A stretch of 64,000 nucleotides of DNA from Szabonella sp046295215. GTDB lineage: Bacteria; Pseudomonadota; Alphaproteobacteria; Rhodobacterales; Rhodobacteraceae. The stretch spans positions 11,949 to 75,948 of the forward strand of contig JBKBNP010000018.1 of NCBI GenBank assembly GCA_046295215.1. Reading direction: 5' to 3'. Made by a program: the position numbers and the translations under genes. Each line of letters starts with the position of its first letter. Position 1 is the first letter of the stretch. The notes beneath the pieces were generated by a model that was given only the letters and a program-made list of their open reading frames with translations, was not told the origin of the DNA and did not search any database. Shown here in pieces: positions 44,917 through 54,022 of the stretch.

Positions 44917-46139
44917 CAGGCCGCCATCGACACATGCCCGGAGGTGGCCCGCTCGATCCGGCTTCTGGACGGGGGACGACCGGCATAGCGTTCGCCCAAG
45001 GGCATCGCACCGGCCGTGATACGGAAATAGTCATAGTCCTTCGGTCGGTCGAAGGCGCAAAGATACTGGAAATGCAGCCGGAAGAAGCGCCAGCGCAATT
45101 CGCGCCAGCGGTCGGGCGAGAGCGTCTGCGTGAAGGCCGCCGACATCACCAATGGCCAACGCTTGCCGGTTTCGGGCGCAACGCCCGACACCGCGACCGG
45201 ATCACAGAGCGCGAAGGCACAGCCGTCGCCGGGGGCTGTCACATCGACCCAGGTCAGTTCCTCACGCTGGCACAGATAGTTCAGATCCGCGCGCAGCCGG
45301 TCCGCCCTTGGCAGGAAGGACAGCATCGGAACCACCTGCCCGAGGCTGAGAAAGGCCAGACGCGGACCCGTCTCCGTCACTTCCCCGGACCGGATCAGAT
45401 CGGCGAGGATCGAGACCGCCAGATGTGCCCCCGAAGAATGACCGACCACCAGAACCTCGTCACACTCCCCGCGCAGGGCTGCCGCAATATCGTGGCGCAA
45501 GGCCGTCATCCGCGCCTCCAGTTCAACCGGGGTCGCCCCACCCGCCTGCGCCGAATAGGCATAGTCATGCATCAGGTAATAGGCAAAGAACCGGTTGTCA
45601 TGCTTGCGGAAGACATGCAGCACGCCCCAGCCTGCCGCCAGCCCGACACTCCACCCCGCAATCGCCCCGAACGGTGCGGGCAGAAGCGCCGTGTTGAAAG
45701 CCACGAAGCCCAGACAGACGGCAGCCGCAAGCCCGAGCTGAGCCAGCAGGAACAGCACCGGATAAAGGGCTGCAATCACCGGCCCCTTGCGCAGCCGCAT
45801 CAGCCGGAACAGCGCGCCCGAGCCGATATAGGCCCAGGCCGTGCGCAGCAGTTGCAGATAGGTGGCAAGGATGCCGCTGCCCATCGACCCGCGCACGATG
45901 TCGGACCAGACCAGAACCTCGATGTCGGCGTCCGCAGACAGGCCGTCAATCTCGGTCCGCACATGCCAGCCATAGCGCCCCCTGAGCCGGGCGGGTGCCA
46001 AGGCCAGACTGTAGCCCGAAATACCCGCCTGCGCGGCCCCCTCGCGGCGGTAAAGCTCCCGGTAGCGGCGGGGATGAAAGGGGTCATAGCCGGGGATGTA
46101 GAACACCCGCCGCCTGAACCCTGCCGTTTTCGGTTCCAT
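44916..46139 (-). CDS. Membrane-anchored alpha/beta-hydrolase of unknown function
   Basis: 407 aa. Opens with FYIPGYDPFHPRRYRELY (lid/oxyanion region typical of lipases), has two hydrophobic helices at about 121-150 and 155-175 in mid-protein, then the nucleophile elbow GHSSGAH with Ser235. The helices inserted before the elbow are unusual for a soluble lipase and suggest membrane attachment. Translationally coupled to the P450, so both may act on the same lipophilic compound. A TGATAC inverted repeat lies in its promoter region. I do not recognise a named family. Confidence 0.7.
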   Translation of the reverse strand: MEPKTAGFRRRVFYIPGYDPFHPRRYRELYRREGAAQAGISGYSLALAPARLRGRYGWHVRTEIDGLSADADIEVLVWSDIVRGSMGSGILATYLQLLRTAWAYIGSGALFRLMRLRKGPVIAALYPVLFLLAQLGLAAAVCLGFVAFNTALLPAPFGAIAGWSVGLAAGWGVLHVFRKHDNRFFAYYLMHDYAYSAQAGGATPVELEARMTALRHDIAAALRGECDEVLVVGHSSGAHLAVSILADLIRSGEVTETGPRLAFLSLGQVVPMLSFLPRADRLRADLNYLCQREELTWVDVTAPGDGCAFALCDPVAVSGVAPETGKRWPLVMSAAFTQTLSPDRWRELRWRFFRLHFQYLCAFDRPKDYDYFRITAGAMPLGERYAGRPPSRSRIERATSGHVSMAA

Positions 46140-46174
46140 GCCTCGCCCCTGCCCCGCCTGCCGTGAAATCGTCC

Positions 46175-46192
46175 TGATACCGGATCGTATCA
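46175..46192 (-). promoter_or_regulatory. Operator-like inverted repeat upstream of hydrolase-P450 unit
   Basis: TGATAC (46175-46180), CGGATC, GTATCA (46187-46192): perfect six-base arms with a six-base spacer, about 36-53 bases before the hydrolase ATG. The regulator is unknown. Confidence 0.5.
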
Positions 46193-46236
46193 TGCCGGAA
46201 AAATCAGGCAAAACTATGGGGAAACGGTAAAGTTTG

Positions 46237-46986
46237 TCAGCCGAGCGTGGAGAGGACCGGAAAGGTTTCCAGAAGATAGAAGGAAAAATCCGAGAACGCC
46301 CCGGTGATGAGCGCAAAGCCGACGATCAGCAGCAAGAGCCCCATCACCCGCTCGATGGTCCGCATATGCCGTTTCAGCCGTCCCATCACCCCCATGGCAC
46401 GTTCGATGAACAGGGCCGCCAGCAGGAAAGGCAGCCCGAGGCCGAGCGCATAGACCCCCAGAAGCGTGGTGCCGCGCGTGATGCTCGCCTCGGAGGCCGC
46501 AATCGACAGGATCGCCCCCAGTTGCGGGCCGATGCAGGGCGTCCAGCCGAAGGCGAAGGCAAGGCCGAGAACATAGGCACCGAAGGCCGATCCCCCCTGA
46601 TCGCCCGCATCGAGCCGCGCCTCGCGGTCCAGCAGCGGAATCCGGAAAACGCCCAGGAAATGCAGGCCGAAAATGATGACGACGGCCCCCGAGGCTTTCG
46701 CAAGAATATCCTGATATTCCAGAAAGAATCGCCCGAATACCGAAGCCGTGAAGCCGAGGAACAGAAACACCGTCGACAGGCCCAGCACAAAGAAAAGCGC
46801 CGGAACAATCACCCGCTGCCGCGCCACGCCAGCCTTCATCTCTCCCATCGAGATGCCGCCCATATAGGCAAGGTAAGGCGGAACGATGGGCAGCACACAG
46901 GGCGAAAGGAAAGAGAGGATGCCCGCCAGCAAGGCCACGAACATCGCGGGCAACAAGGCTGCGTCGATAAGGTCGATTCCGGCCAT
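46237..46986 (-). CDS. ccdA: Cytochrome c biogenesis protein CcdA
   Basis: 249 aa, six helices. The redox cysteines are in SFLSPCVLPIVPPYLAYM (helix 1) and FGWTPCIGPQLGAILS (helix 4), as in CcdA, which transfers electrons from cytoplasmic thioredoxin to the periplasm for apocytochrome c reduction. Lies 205 bases downstream of rne, beyond a strong terminator, so it likely has its own promoter. Confidence 0.94.
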   Translation of the reverse strand: MAGIDLIDAALLPAMFVALLAGILSFLSPCVLPIVPPYLAYMGGISMGEMKAGVARQRVIVPALFFVLGLSTVFLFLGFTASVFGRFFLEYQDILAKASGAVVIIFGLHFLGVFRIPLLDREARLDAGDQGGSAFGAYVLGLAFAFGWTPCIGPQLGAILSIAASEASITRGTTLLGVYALGLGLPFLLAALFIERAMGVMGRLKRHMRTIERVMGLLLLIVGFALITGAFSDFSFYLLETFPVLSTLG

Positions 46987-47123
46987 TCCCGCCTCTTCTG
47001 GTCAGCCCCGGCATATCCCTGTTTCGCGACCGCGTCACCGGGACATCGCGTCACATTCCCGTGGTCTTGTGCGCGGAGGCTTGATGGGGAGATGCCTCCG
47101 GTGCCCCTTCCGTCCGCATGCAG

Positions 47124-47151
47124 GAAGGGCGCGGAACGATCCGCGCCCTTC
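47124..47151 (-). terminator. Terminator downstream of rne
   Basis: Twelve-bp perfect stem GAAGGGCGCGGA (47124-47135)/TCCGCGCCCTTC (47140-47151) with an ACGA loop; a T-run follows on the plus strand and the matching A-run precedes it on the minus strand. Forty bases beyond the rne stop. Confidence 0.75.
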
Positions 47152-47191
47152 TTTCGCTCATTCCGTCACCGATGCCACAAGCCGGTGAGCC

Positions 47192-49906
47192 TCAGCGCCC
47201 GAGGTTCCACCATCCACGGCGGCGTGGCTTGGCGCTCTCGTCACTCGCGGTTTCCGGCGCCTCTTCCGGGCGGGGCGCCTCCTCGACCACCAGCGCGTCC
47301 TGCGCTGCGATGGCTTCGGCGGGCTTGGGTCCGGGTTCAGGGGCGGCCTGCTCCGCAATCCCGCCGGCCGCCACATCCTGAGGATCGGGCTGAGGATCGG
47401 GCAGGTCGACTGCGGCCGAGGCGACCGGCGCCTCTGTCGCAGGCTGTTCGGCCGCCGCCACAGCTCCGGTTGCAACGGCGGGCTCGGGTGCCACAGCCTT
47501 TGCCGCGCGCGGTTTGCGCGTGCGCTTGGGTTTCGGCTCGGGAGCCGTAACCTCTTCGCCGCCCGACCCGGCTTCGCCCGGGGCTTCGGCGGTTGCCTCC
47601 ACCCCGGAGGCGGGTGCGGGTGCGGCCTCCTGAACCTTCGGCTTGCGCGTCCGGCTGCGCTTCTTGGCGGGCTTGGTTGTGCCATCGTCGTCGGCGTTCG
47701 ACGTTGCAACGGTTTCCGCCGCCTTCTCGGTCACCTCGGGTTGAGAAGACTCCTCATCATCCGAGGACTCTGCACCGTTCTCATCCGATCCATCGGCTCC
47801 GGCCTCGGATCCGCCCGGACCGCCCCTCCGCCGCCTGCGACGGCGGCGCTTCTTGCGGCCATTGCCGTTCGCATCCGCCTCTTCGCGCGCCGCCGGAGCC
47901 GACTTGACCTCATCGGCCTCGGCTTCCTCCTCGTCATCCTCGTCGGGGATGTCCGGATCCTCGATCTCGTCGACCGCAGCCCCCATCAGCGAGGCATTGC
48001 CCGAGATTGCAGCCGGGGCCTCTGCCACAACACGGGTTGCGGTCTTGAATTTCTCGATGGTGAAATCGGGGCTGATCATCGCGGGATCCGCCTCGATCCG
48101 CACCGACATGCCATAGCGCGCCTCGATCAGTGCGATATGTTCACGCTTCTGGTTCATCAGAAAGTTGACCACGGCGACCGGCGCACGCAGCAGAACCTCC
48201 TTGGACCGCTTGCGCGTGCCTTCCTCTTCCAGTGCGCGCAGGATGGTCAGCGCCATGCTGTCATCGGACCGGATCAGCCCAGTGCCATGGCAATGCGGGC
48301 AGGGCTGGGTGGTGGATTCGAGCATCCCCGGACGCAGCCGCTGGCGGCTCATCTCCAGCAGGCCGAAGCCCGAGATACGCCCCACCTGAATCCGCGCACG
48401 GTCGGTTTTCAGCTTTTCCTTCAGCCGCTTCTCGACGGCGGCATTGTTGCGCCGCTCTTCCATATCGATGAAGTCGATCACGATAAGGCCCGCAAGGTCG
48501 CGCAGACGCAACTGGCGCGCCACTTCCTCGGCGGCCTCGAGGTTGGTCTTGAGCGCTGTATCCTCGATCGAGCCTTCCTTGGTCGCCCGGCCGGAGTTCA
48601 CGTCGATCGCAACCAGCGCCTCGGTGATCCCGATGACGATATAGCCCCCGGATTTCAACTGCACCGTCGGGTTGAACATGCCGGCCAGGTAGCTTTCGAC
48701 CTGATAGCGCGCAAAAAGCGGCACCTGTTCCTGATAGGGCTGCACGGCCTTGGCATGCGAGGGCATGATCATGCGCATGAAGTCCTTGGCAACGCGGTAG
48801 CCTTCGACGCCTTCGACCAGAACCTCGTCAATCTCGCGGCTGTAGAGGTCGCGGATAGACCGCTTGATGAGGTTGCCTTCCTCATAGATCGCAGCGGGGG
48901 CGATGGATTTCAGCGTCAGTTCGCGGATCTGTTCCCAGAGCCGCATGAGATATTCGTAATCGCGCTTGATCTCGGGCTTGGTGCGCTTGGCACCCGCTGT
49001 GCGGATGATGAGACCGGCGCCTTCCGGCACTTCGATCTCGGAGGCGATTTCCTTGAGCTTCTTGCGGTCATTGGCCTGCGTGATCTTGCGGGAAATGCCG
49101 CCGCCGCGCGCGGTGTTGGGCATCAGCACGCAATAGCGGCCCGCAAGGCTGAGATAGGTCGTGAGCGCCGCACCCTTGTTGCCGCGTTCCTCCTTGACCA
49201 CCTGCACCAGCATGATCTGGCGGACCTTGACGACTTCCTGGATCTTGTAGCGGCGCGCACGCGGGCGGCGGGGGGCGCGGATTTCCTCGCTCAGATCCTC
49301 CTCGGCCACCGACTCGATCTCGTCATCGGTCTCGGAGGCGCTGTCCATCGCGCGATAGGGTTTTCTGTCCTCGTCATCGCTGTCGGAGGATGCGTCCGAA
49401 TCGGGCTCTGGGGCAGCTTGTGCCGCCGCCTCGGGCTGCGGGGTGGACAGGGTCAGGTCCGGACCTTCCTGATCCTCCTCTTCGCCCAGATCGACGACAT
49501 CCATGCTGCCAACCTCGGCGCTGCGCGTGGCATCGCCCGATCTTGCGGACTCGGCCCGCGCCGGACGGCTGCGACGGCGGCGCCCGCCCTCGCGTTCCTC
49601 CTCATCCTCGGCCCGCGCCATGGCGCGCTCTTCCTCCAGCAGCGCCTTCCGGTCCGCCACGGGGATCTGATAATAGTCAGGATGGATTTCCGCAAAGGCG
49701 AGGAACCCGTGGCGGTTGCCGCCGTAATCCACAAAGGCGGCCTGAAGCGAGGGTTCGACCCGCGTTACCTTTGCCAGATAGATATTGCCCGCAAGCTGAC
49801 GCTTGTTGACGGTCTCGAAATCAAATTCCTCGACCTTGTTTCCGTCCACGACCACCACACGCGTTTCTTCGGCGTGAGTGGCATCGATCAACATTTTCTT
49901 TGCCAT
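47192..49906 (-). CDS. rne: Ribonuclease E/G
   Basis: 904 aa. Catalytic half: S1 domain interrupted by a long acidic and Arg-rich insert (about 100-225), RNase H-like, 5'-sensor and DNase I-like parts with EEGNLIKRSIRDLYS and AIDVNSGRATKEGS, and the Zn-link CPHCHGTG joining dimers. The C-terminal 250 residues are a low-complexity Ala/Glu/Pro tail with a KKRRRRRRRRGG basic cluster, the degradosome scaffold/RNA-binding region. Start at 49906 (MAKKMLIDATHAEETRVV) is the family start; an in-frame extension to 50113 is in the leader. Confidence 0.95.
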   Translation of the reverse strand: MAKKMLIDATHAEETRVVVVDGNKVEEFDFETVNKRQLAGNIYLAKVTRVEPSLQAAFVDYGGNRHGFLAFAEIHPDYYQIPVADRKALLEEERAMARAEDEEEREGGRRRRSRPARAESARSGDATRSAEVGSMDVVDLGEEEDQEGPDLTLSTPQPEAAAQAAPEPDSDASSDSDDEDRKPYRAMDSASETDDEIESVAEEDLSEEIRAPRRPRARRYKIQEVVKVRQIMLVQVVKEERGNKGAALTTYLSLAGRYCVLMPNTARGGGISRKITQANDRKKLKEIASEIEVPEGAGLIIRTAGAKRTKPEIKRDYEYLMRLWEQIRELTLKSIAPAAIYEEGNLIKRSIRDLYSREIDEVLVEGVEGYRVAKDFMRMIMPSHAKAVQPYQEQVPLFARYQVESYLAGMFNPTVQLKSGGYIVIGITEALVAIDVNSGRATKEGSIEDTALKTNLEAAEEVARQLRLRDLAGLIVIDFIDMEERRNNAAVEKRLKEKLKTDRARIQVGRISGFGLLEMSRQRLRPGMLESTTQPCPHCHGTGLIRSDDSMALTILRALEEEGTRKRSKEVLLRAPVAVVNFLMNQKREHIALIEARYGMSVRIEADPAMISPDFTIEKFKTATRVVAEAPAAISGNASLMGAAVDEIEDPDIPDEDDEEEAEADEVKSAPAAREEADANGNGRKKRRRRRRRRGGPGGSEAGADGSDENGAESSDDEESSQPEVTEKAAETVATSNADDDGTTKPAKKRSRTRKPKVQEAAPAPASGVEATAEAPGEAGSGGEEVTAPEPKPKRTRKPRAAKAVAPEPAVATGAVAAAEQPATEAPVASAAVDLPDPQPDPQDVAAGGIAEQAAPEPGPKPAEAIAAQDALVVEEAPRPEEAPETASDESAKPRRRGWWNLGR

Positions 49907-50505
49907 TTTGTTCCATGGCACCCGGACAGGCCCGCCGTTCCGGGATTTCCGGAGGCAGGCGGACAGATCCGTGGTGACTTGTAGGGGCGACCGCGCGGAC
50001 GGGACAGGACGGGACCGGCCCCGCGGGGCCTCTCTCCATCCATGATCCTTGTCCGGCGCGTTGCATCGCGGTTTGTCCCGAATGCCTTCCGGCATCCTGA
50101 TGTAAGCTCCCAAATCGTTGATTTGCAGAGCGATTTCTGGCCTTTCGACCGGTGATCCGCTTTCGGCGCGAAGGCTGATCCTCAGATCGCCGCCCCCTGC
50201 CGCAGCACGAAACTTTCAGCGCCATGCCTCATGACAGAGACAAGACAGACGCATGACCCGACCATAAGGCCAGCCCATGAGGAATGACAATGACCAATTT
50301 TCAGCGTCCCTGCCCGACGCCTTGCGCGACCGCGTGACCGGCAAAGGGGGCTGTCCGCCCCCTCGCCACGGTCGCGGCTCGCCCCCGAAGGTTTTTATGC
50401 AATCGGGACCGGAGGATGAAGCCCGGCACAAGACCTTGCGTGCAACACGCGACCCCTCGCCATGAAGGACAATCCCTTCCGGAGGCTGGAGCGCGAACGC
50501 CGCAC
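49907..50505 (-). other. rne upstream region (599 bases, no gene seen)
   Basis: Holds no convincing coding sequence. It contains a GGCCCCGCGGGGCC palindrome near 50.02 kb, an AAATC-gtt-GATTT inverted repeat near 50.12 kb, and compound repeat copy 4 near 50.35 kb. A long structured rne leader, used for autoregulation in enteric bacteria, would fit but is inference here. Confidence 0.5.
50346..50399 (+). repeat. Compound palindromic intergenic repeat, copy 4
   Basis: GGGGGC-tgtcc-GCCCCC hairpin (50346-50362), flanked by an outer CGCGACC/GGTCGCG stem, then tail GCCCCCGAAGGTTTTTATGC. The tail has diverged from the ATTT consensus. Confidence 0.55.
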
Positions 50506-51837
50506 TCAGACGTAATCGGCGCGCGTCAGCCCGTATTTCGCCATCTTCTCGTTCAGCGTGCGGCGGGGCAGGCACAGTTCCTCCATCACCGACACGATGG
50601 ACCCCTTGTGCCGGCGCATCGTGTTGTCGATCAGCATGCGTTCAAAGGCTTCGACATAGTCCTTGAGCGGCTTTCCCTCGGTGGTCAGGGCAGGTCCGGT
50701 TGCCTCGTTGTCGGCCATCAGAAGCGACGCAATGGACCCCGTGCCGCGACGGTTCTGCAGGATCGCGCGTTCGGCAATGTTTACAAGCTGGCGCACATTG
50801 CCCGGCCAGGGTGCCTGCAGCAGTTGTGCGGCCTCCTGTGCCGCCACCTGCGGCGCCTCACAGCCATATTCATCCGCGAACTGTTCCCCGAGCCGGGTGA
50901 AAAGCGTCAGGATGTCCTCCCCCCGCGCACGAAGCGGCGGACAGACGATGGTCATTGCCCCCAGCCGGTAGAACAGGTCAGGGCGCAGGATGTCTTCCAG
51001 CGTCTTGTCGGGTGCATGTTCGTTGCAGATCGCGATGAGCCGGGTCTCGGGCGGGCTGCCCTGTTCGTTTATCAGCGTCAGCAGCCGCGATTGCAGCGCA
51101 TGGCTCAGGCTCTCGATGTCCTCAAGACAGAGCGTGCCACCGCGCGCCTCCTCCACCAGCGGCAGGCTGCTGCCTTCTTCCATCGGGCCGAACAGCCGGG
51201 CCGCGAGCTGGTCCTCGGACCAGGCGGCGCAAGAGATCGTCACGAATTTCTTGGACGCGCGCGGCCCCACGGCATGCAGCGCATGGGCCACCAATGTCTT
51301 GCCGGTGCCGGTCTCTCCGTCGATCAGCACATGGCTGTCGGCCTGTCCCAGATCGAGAATGTCCTCGCGCAGACGTTCCATCACCGGTGAATTGCCGATC
51401 AGCTTCTTCATCAGGACGGACCCGTCCGACAATTCCCGGCGCAGCGCGCGGTTGTCGAGCGTCATGCGCCGCGTATGGGTGGCCTTCTTGGTCAGTTCCG
51501 TCATCCGGTCGGGGTTGAAGGGCTTTTCGAGGAAATCATAAGCTCCGACCCGCATCGCCTCCACCGCCATAGGCACATCGCCATGGCCGGTAATCATGAT
51601 GACGGGCAGGCCGCTGTCGAGGCTCATCAACCGCTTGAGAAACGCCATGCCGTCCATGCCGGGCATCTTGATGTCGCTCACCACCACGCCCGGATAATCG
51701 GGGGCGATGCTTTTGAGCGCCTCTTCCGCCGAAGCGAAGGTTTCCGTCTCGAACCCCGACAGCGCCAGCCACTGGCTGATCGATTGCCGCATGTCGGCCT
51801 CGTCATCGACGATCGCCACTTTCATCGCACGCGCCAT
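50506..51837 (-). CDS. dctD: DctD-type response regulator lacking the GAFTGA loop
   Basis: 443 aa. Receiver with phosphoacceptor Asp55 (VVVSDIKMPGMDG), AAA+ domain with Walker A GETGTGKT (174-181) and Walker B GGTLCLED (233-240), and a C-terminal Fis-type helix-turn-helix (LCLPRRTLNEKMAKYGL). The segment where enhancer-binding proteins carry GAFTGA reads LFGPMEEGSSLPLVEEARGG, so the sigma-54-contacting loop is absent. It pairs with dctB, whose stop is seven bases upstream. Expected to control C4-dicarboxylate TRAP genes, none of which is adjacent; the TRAP set at 60-63 kb belongs to a different cluster. Confidence 0.88.
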   Translation of the reverse strand: MARAMKVAIVDDEADMRQSISQWLALSGFETETFASAEEALKSIAPDYPGVVVSDIKMPGMDGMAFLKRLMSLDSGLPVIMITGHGDVPMAVEAMRVGAYDFLEKPFNPDRMTELTKKATHTRRMTLDNRALRRELSDGSVLMKKLIGNSPVMERLREDILDLGQADSHVLIDGETGTGKTLVAHALHAVGPRASKKFVTISCAAWSEDQLAARLFGPMEEGSSLPLVEEARGGTLCLEDIESLSHALQSRLLTLINEQGSPPETRLIAICNEHAPDKTLEDILRPDLFYRLGAMTIVCPPLRARGEDILTLFTRLGEQFADEYGCEAPQVAAQEAAQLLQAPWPGNVRQLVNIAERAILQNRRGTGSIASLLMADNEATGPALTTEGKPLKDYVEAFERMLIDNTMRRHKGSIVSVMEELCLPRRTLNEKMAKYGLTRADYV

Positions 51838-51843
51838 GTCGCT

Positions 51844-53964
51844 CTACTCCGCTGCTGCAAGTTCAGACCCCAATATCGGAAGCCGCACCTCGAATACAGC
51901 CCCGCCACCCTCACCGTTGCGTGCGGTCAGCCGGCCGCCGAGGTCGGTCACGATGCCCGAGGAGATGGCAAGGCCGAGGCCGACGCCTTCGCCGGACTTC
52001 TTGGTGGTATAGAAAGGTTCGAAGAGGTTATCGAGGTCGGTGATGCCATGGCCATTGTCGCGCACCGCCAGCCGCACCGCCTGATCCACCGACAGGATCA
52101 GGTCTATCCGTGGCTCCGCCACGCCCTTGGTTGCATCCAGTGCATTGCGCAGAAGGTTGATGATGACCTGCTCCAGCCTGATCCGGTCCGCCATCACCAT
52201 CACCGGGCTGCGCGGAACATTCCTCGTGATCTGGACAACGCGCGCCTTGAGTTGCGGTTCCATCATCGAGAGCGCAGAGGACAGGCTCGCGCGCAGATCC
52301 ACCGGCTCGAAGGCCTCACCCCCCTTGCGGGCATAGGATTTGAGCTGGCGGGTAATCGCCCCCATCCGTTCGATCAGGTCGTCGATGCGCTGGAAGGAGG
52401 ACAGCGCCTCCTCCGGGCGGCGGCGCTGGAGCAACAGCCGCGCCCCGGCCAGATAGGTTTTCATCGCGGCAAGCGGCTGGTTCAGTTCGTGACTGACCGC
52501 CGCCGACATCTCGCCCAAAGCCGCCAGTTTCGACGATTGCGCCAGCGTCAGTTCCGCCACCGCCAGATCCTTCTGCACCTTTTCACGCTGCGCGATCTCG
52601 CGTTGCAGGCGGGCATTCAGCAGGCGCAGTTCCGCGCTTTCACGCTGGAAGGAAATGCTTTGCGACCAGGCGCGGCGCGACAGGAAATAGAAGGTCAGCG
52701 CCAGCAGGATGGCAAAGCCCATGATTTCCAGCGCCAGAACGCCATTGACCCGCTCGCGCACCGAATCATAGGCGGTGAAGGTGACGATCCGCCAGCCCCG
52801 GAACGGCACCCGCGCCTCGGTGCGCATCACGGCCTGACCGCGCAGATAGGCGTCGGGCGGGTCATGCGCCCAGTCGGCGGTCGCCTGGATCGCGCGGCGG
52901 ATGGCGGAAGGCGGCGACTGCACGGCCAGCGCCTCTGAAACCGTCAGCCCGCGCCAGCGCGGTTCGGTCGCAAGGATGACGCGGCCTTCACTGTCAGTCA
53001 CCAGAACCGCATCCGTCAGCCCCGCCCAGGAGCGTTCGTATTTCACCAGATCGACCGCCACCACGATCACGCCGATCATCCGGTTGTCCGACAGGATCGC
53101 CCGTGAATAGGTGAAATCCACCGCCCCTGATTCTCGCCTTGCGGCGGTGAACACGGTATCCTTCATGCGCTGCGCATCGACGAAATAGGGCGAGGAGCGA
53201 TGGTTCGAGCCCAGAAGATTGCGGTTCGTCGCCCCCACCGTTCGGCCCTCCCGGTCGAGAAGCAGGATCGAGGCCGCACCGATTTCGGCCTGAAAGGAGA
53301 TCAACCGCGCCGATGTCCGGGAGAAGTTCCCTTCTGCCAGGGCCCGGATGAGTTCGGGGTCGCGTGCGAGCAGCAGGGGCACCACCGAATTGCGCTGCAA
53401 CTCCGAAATGAGGTTGCCGGTGTAAAGCGCGAGCCGGACCTCGGCGCGGTTGCGCGTCGCTTCGGAAAACCGTTCCGTCAGCCAGTTGTTCGTGACAAGC
53501 ACCACCCCCACCGCAATGAGAAACAACAGGACGACAAGAACCCGCGACCACCAGGGTTGCCGTCCGCCCGAGCCGCCTGCCTCGGCAGGGTCCGATGCGG
53601 CCCGGCCCCAGGTCGGGACGACGGGCTCGAATGCGAGAATGTGCCGGGGATCGCCCGTCTCTGCGCTGGCATCGCCCGGAGCATTGCCGGTGGCGGCCCC
53701 CGGGATGTCCGCGTTCGGGGAGGGAAGGTTCGCGGCGCGAACATCCGAAAGGCCGGAGTCCCGGCCATTTTCCGGATCGGATTCCCGAAACCGGATTGCC
53801 GGTTGCGGGTCCGGCATGTCTGCCCCCTCCGCGCGGCCCGAAACCGAACCCGTCCCGGTCCCATCGGGTGCAAGGCGCGCGCCATCCCCGGCCTGCGCAG
53901 GCGCGGGGTCCGTCGGTCCGGGAGCCTCCGGATCAGGAGGCAATGGGCGCTGGTTGTCCGTCAT
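51844..53964 (-). CDS. dctB: DctB-type C4-dicarboxylate sensor histidine kinase
   Basis: 706 aa. A Pro/Ala/Asp-rich cytosolic extension (1-135) precedes helix 1 (139-157), a periplasmic double-PAS (dCache) sensor (about 160-405), helix 2 (407-429), a coiled coil, HisKA with His492 (AAVSHELNQPLAAM) and HATPase with NLLRNALDAT, DNGHGI and GVGLGLAIS. The extension has no counterpart in E. coli or rhizobial DctB that I recall. Forms an operon with dctD. The ligand is inferred from family: succinate, fumarate or malate. Confidence 0.9.
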   Translation of the reverse strand: MTDNQRPLPPDPEAPGPTDPAPAQAGDGARLAPDGTGTGSVSGRAEGADMPDPQPAIRFRESDPENGRDSGLSDVRAANLPSPNADIPGAATGNAPGDASAETGDPRHILAFEPVVPTWGRAASDPAEAGGSGGRQPWWSRVLVVLLFLIAVGVVLVTNNWLTERFSEATRNRAEVRLALYTGNLISELQRNSVVPLLLARDPELIRALAEGNFSRTSARLISFQAEIGAASILLLDREGRTVGATNRNLLGSNHRSSPYFVDAQRMKDTVFTAARRESGAVDFTYSRAILSDNRMIGVIVVAVDLVKYERSWAGLTDAVLVTDSEGRVILATEPRWRGLTVSEALAVQSPPSAIRRAIQATADWAHDPPDAYLRGQAVMRTEARVPFRGWRIVTFTAYDSVRERVNGVLALEIMGFAILLALTFYFLSRRAWSQSISFQRESAELRLLNARLQREIAQREKVQKDLAVAELTLAQSSKLAALGEMSAAVSHELNQPLAAMKTYLAGARLLLQRRRPEEALSSFQRIDDLIERMGAITRQLKSYARKGGEAFEPVDLRASLSSALSMMEPQLKARVVQITRNVPRSPVMVMADRIRLEQVIINLLRNALDATKGVAEPRIDLILSVDQAVRLAVRDNGHGITDLDNLFEPFYTTKKSGEGVGLGLAISSGIVTDLGGRLTARNGEGGGAVFEVRLPILGSELAAAE

Positions 53965-54022
53965 TGCACAACTCTAGGCCTCTGCCGGACCGATCTCAAG
54001 CCGGGAGGCAGGCTGGCCGCGG

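Noticed and set aside
47741..49984. 747-residue plus-strand open frame opposite rne
   Set aside because: Shadow of RNase E; the minus strand has the S1 domain and Zn-link motif.
50277..50465. 62-residue plus-strand ORF between rne and dctD
   Set aside because: No ribosome site, spans the compound repeat hairpins, and has a composition expected of noncoding GC-rich DNA.
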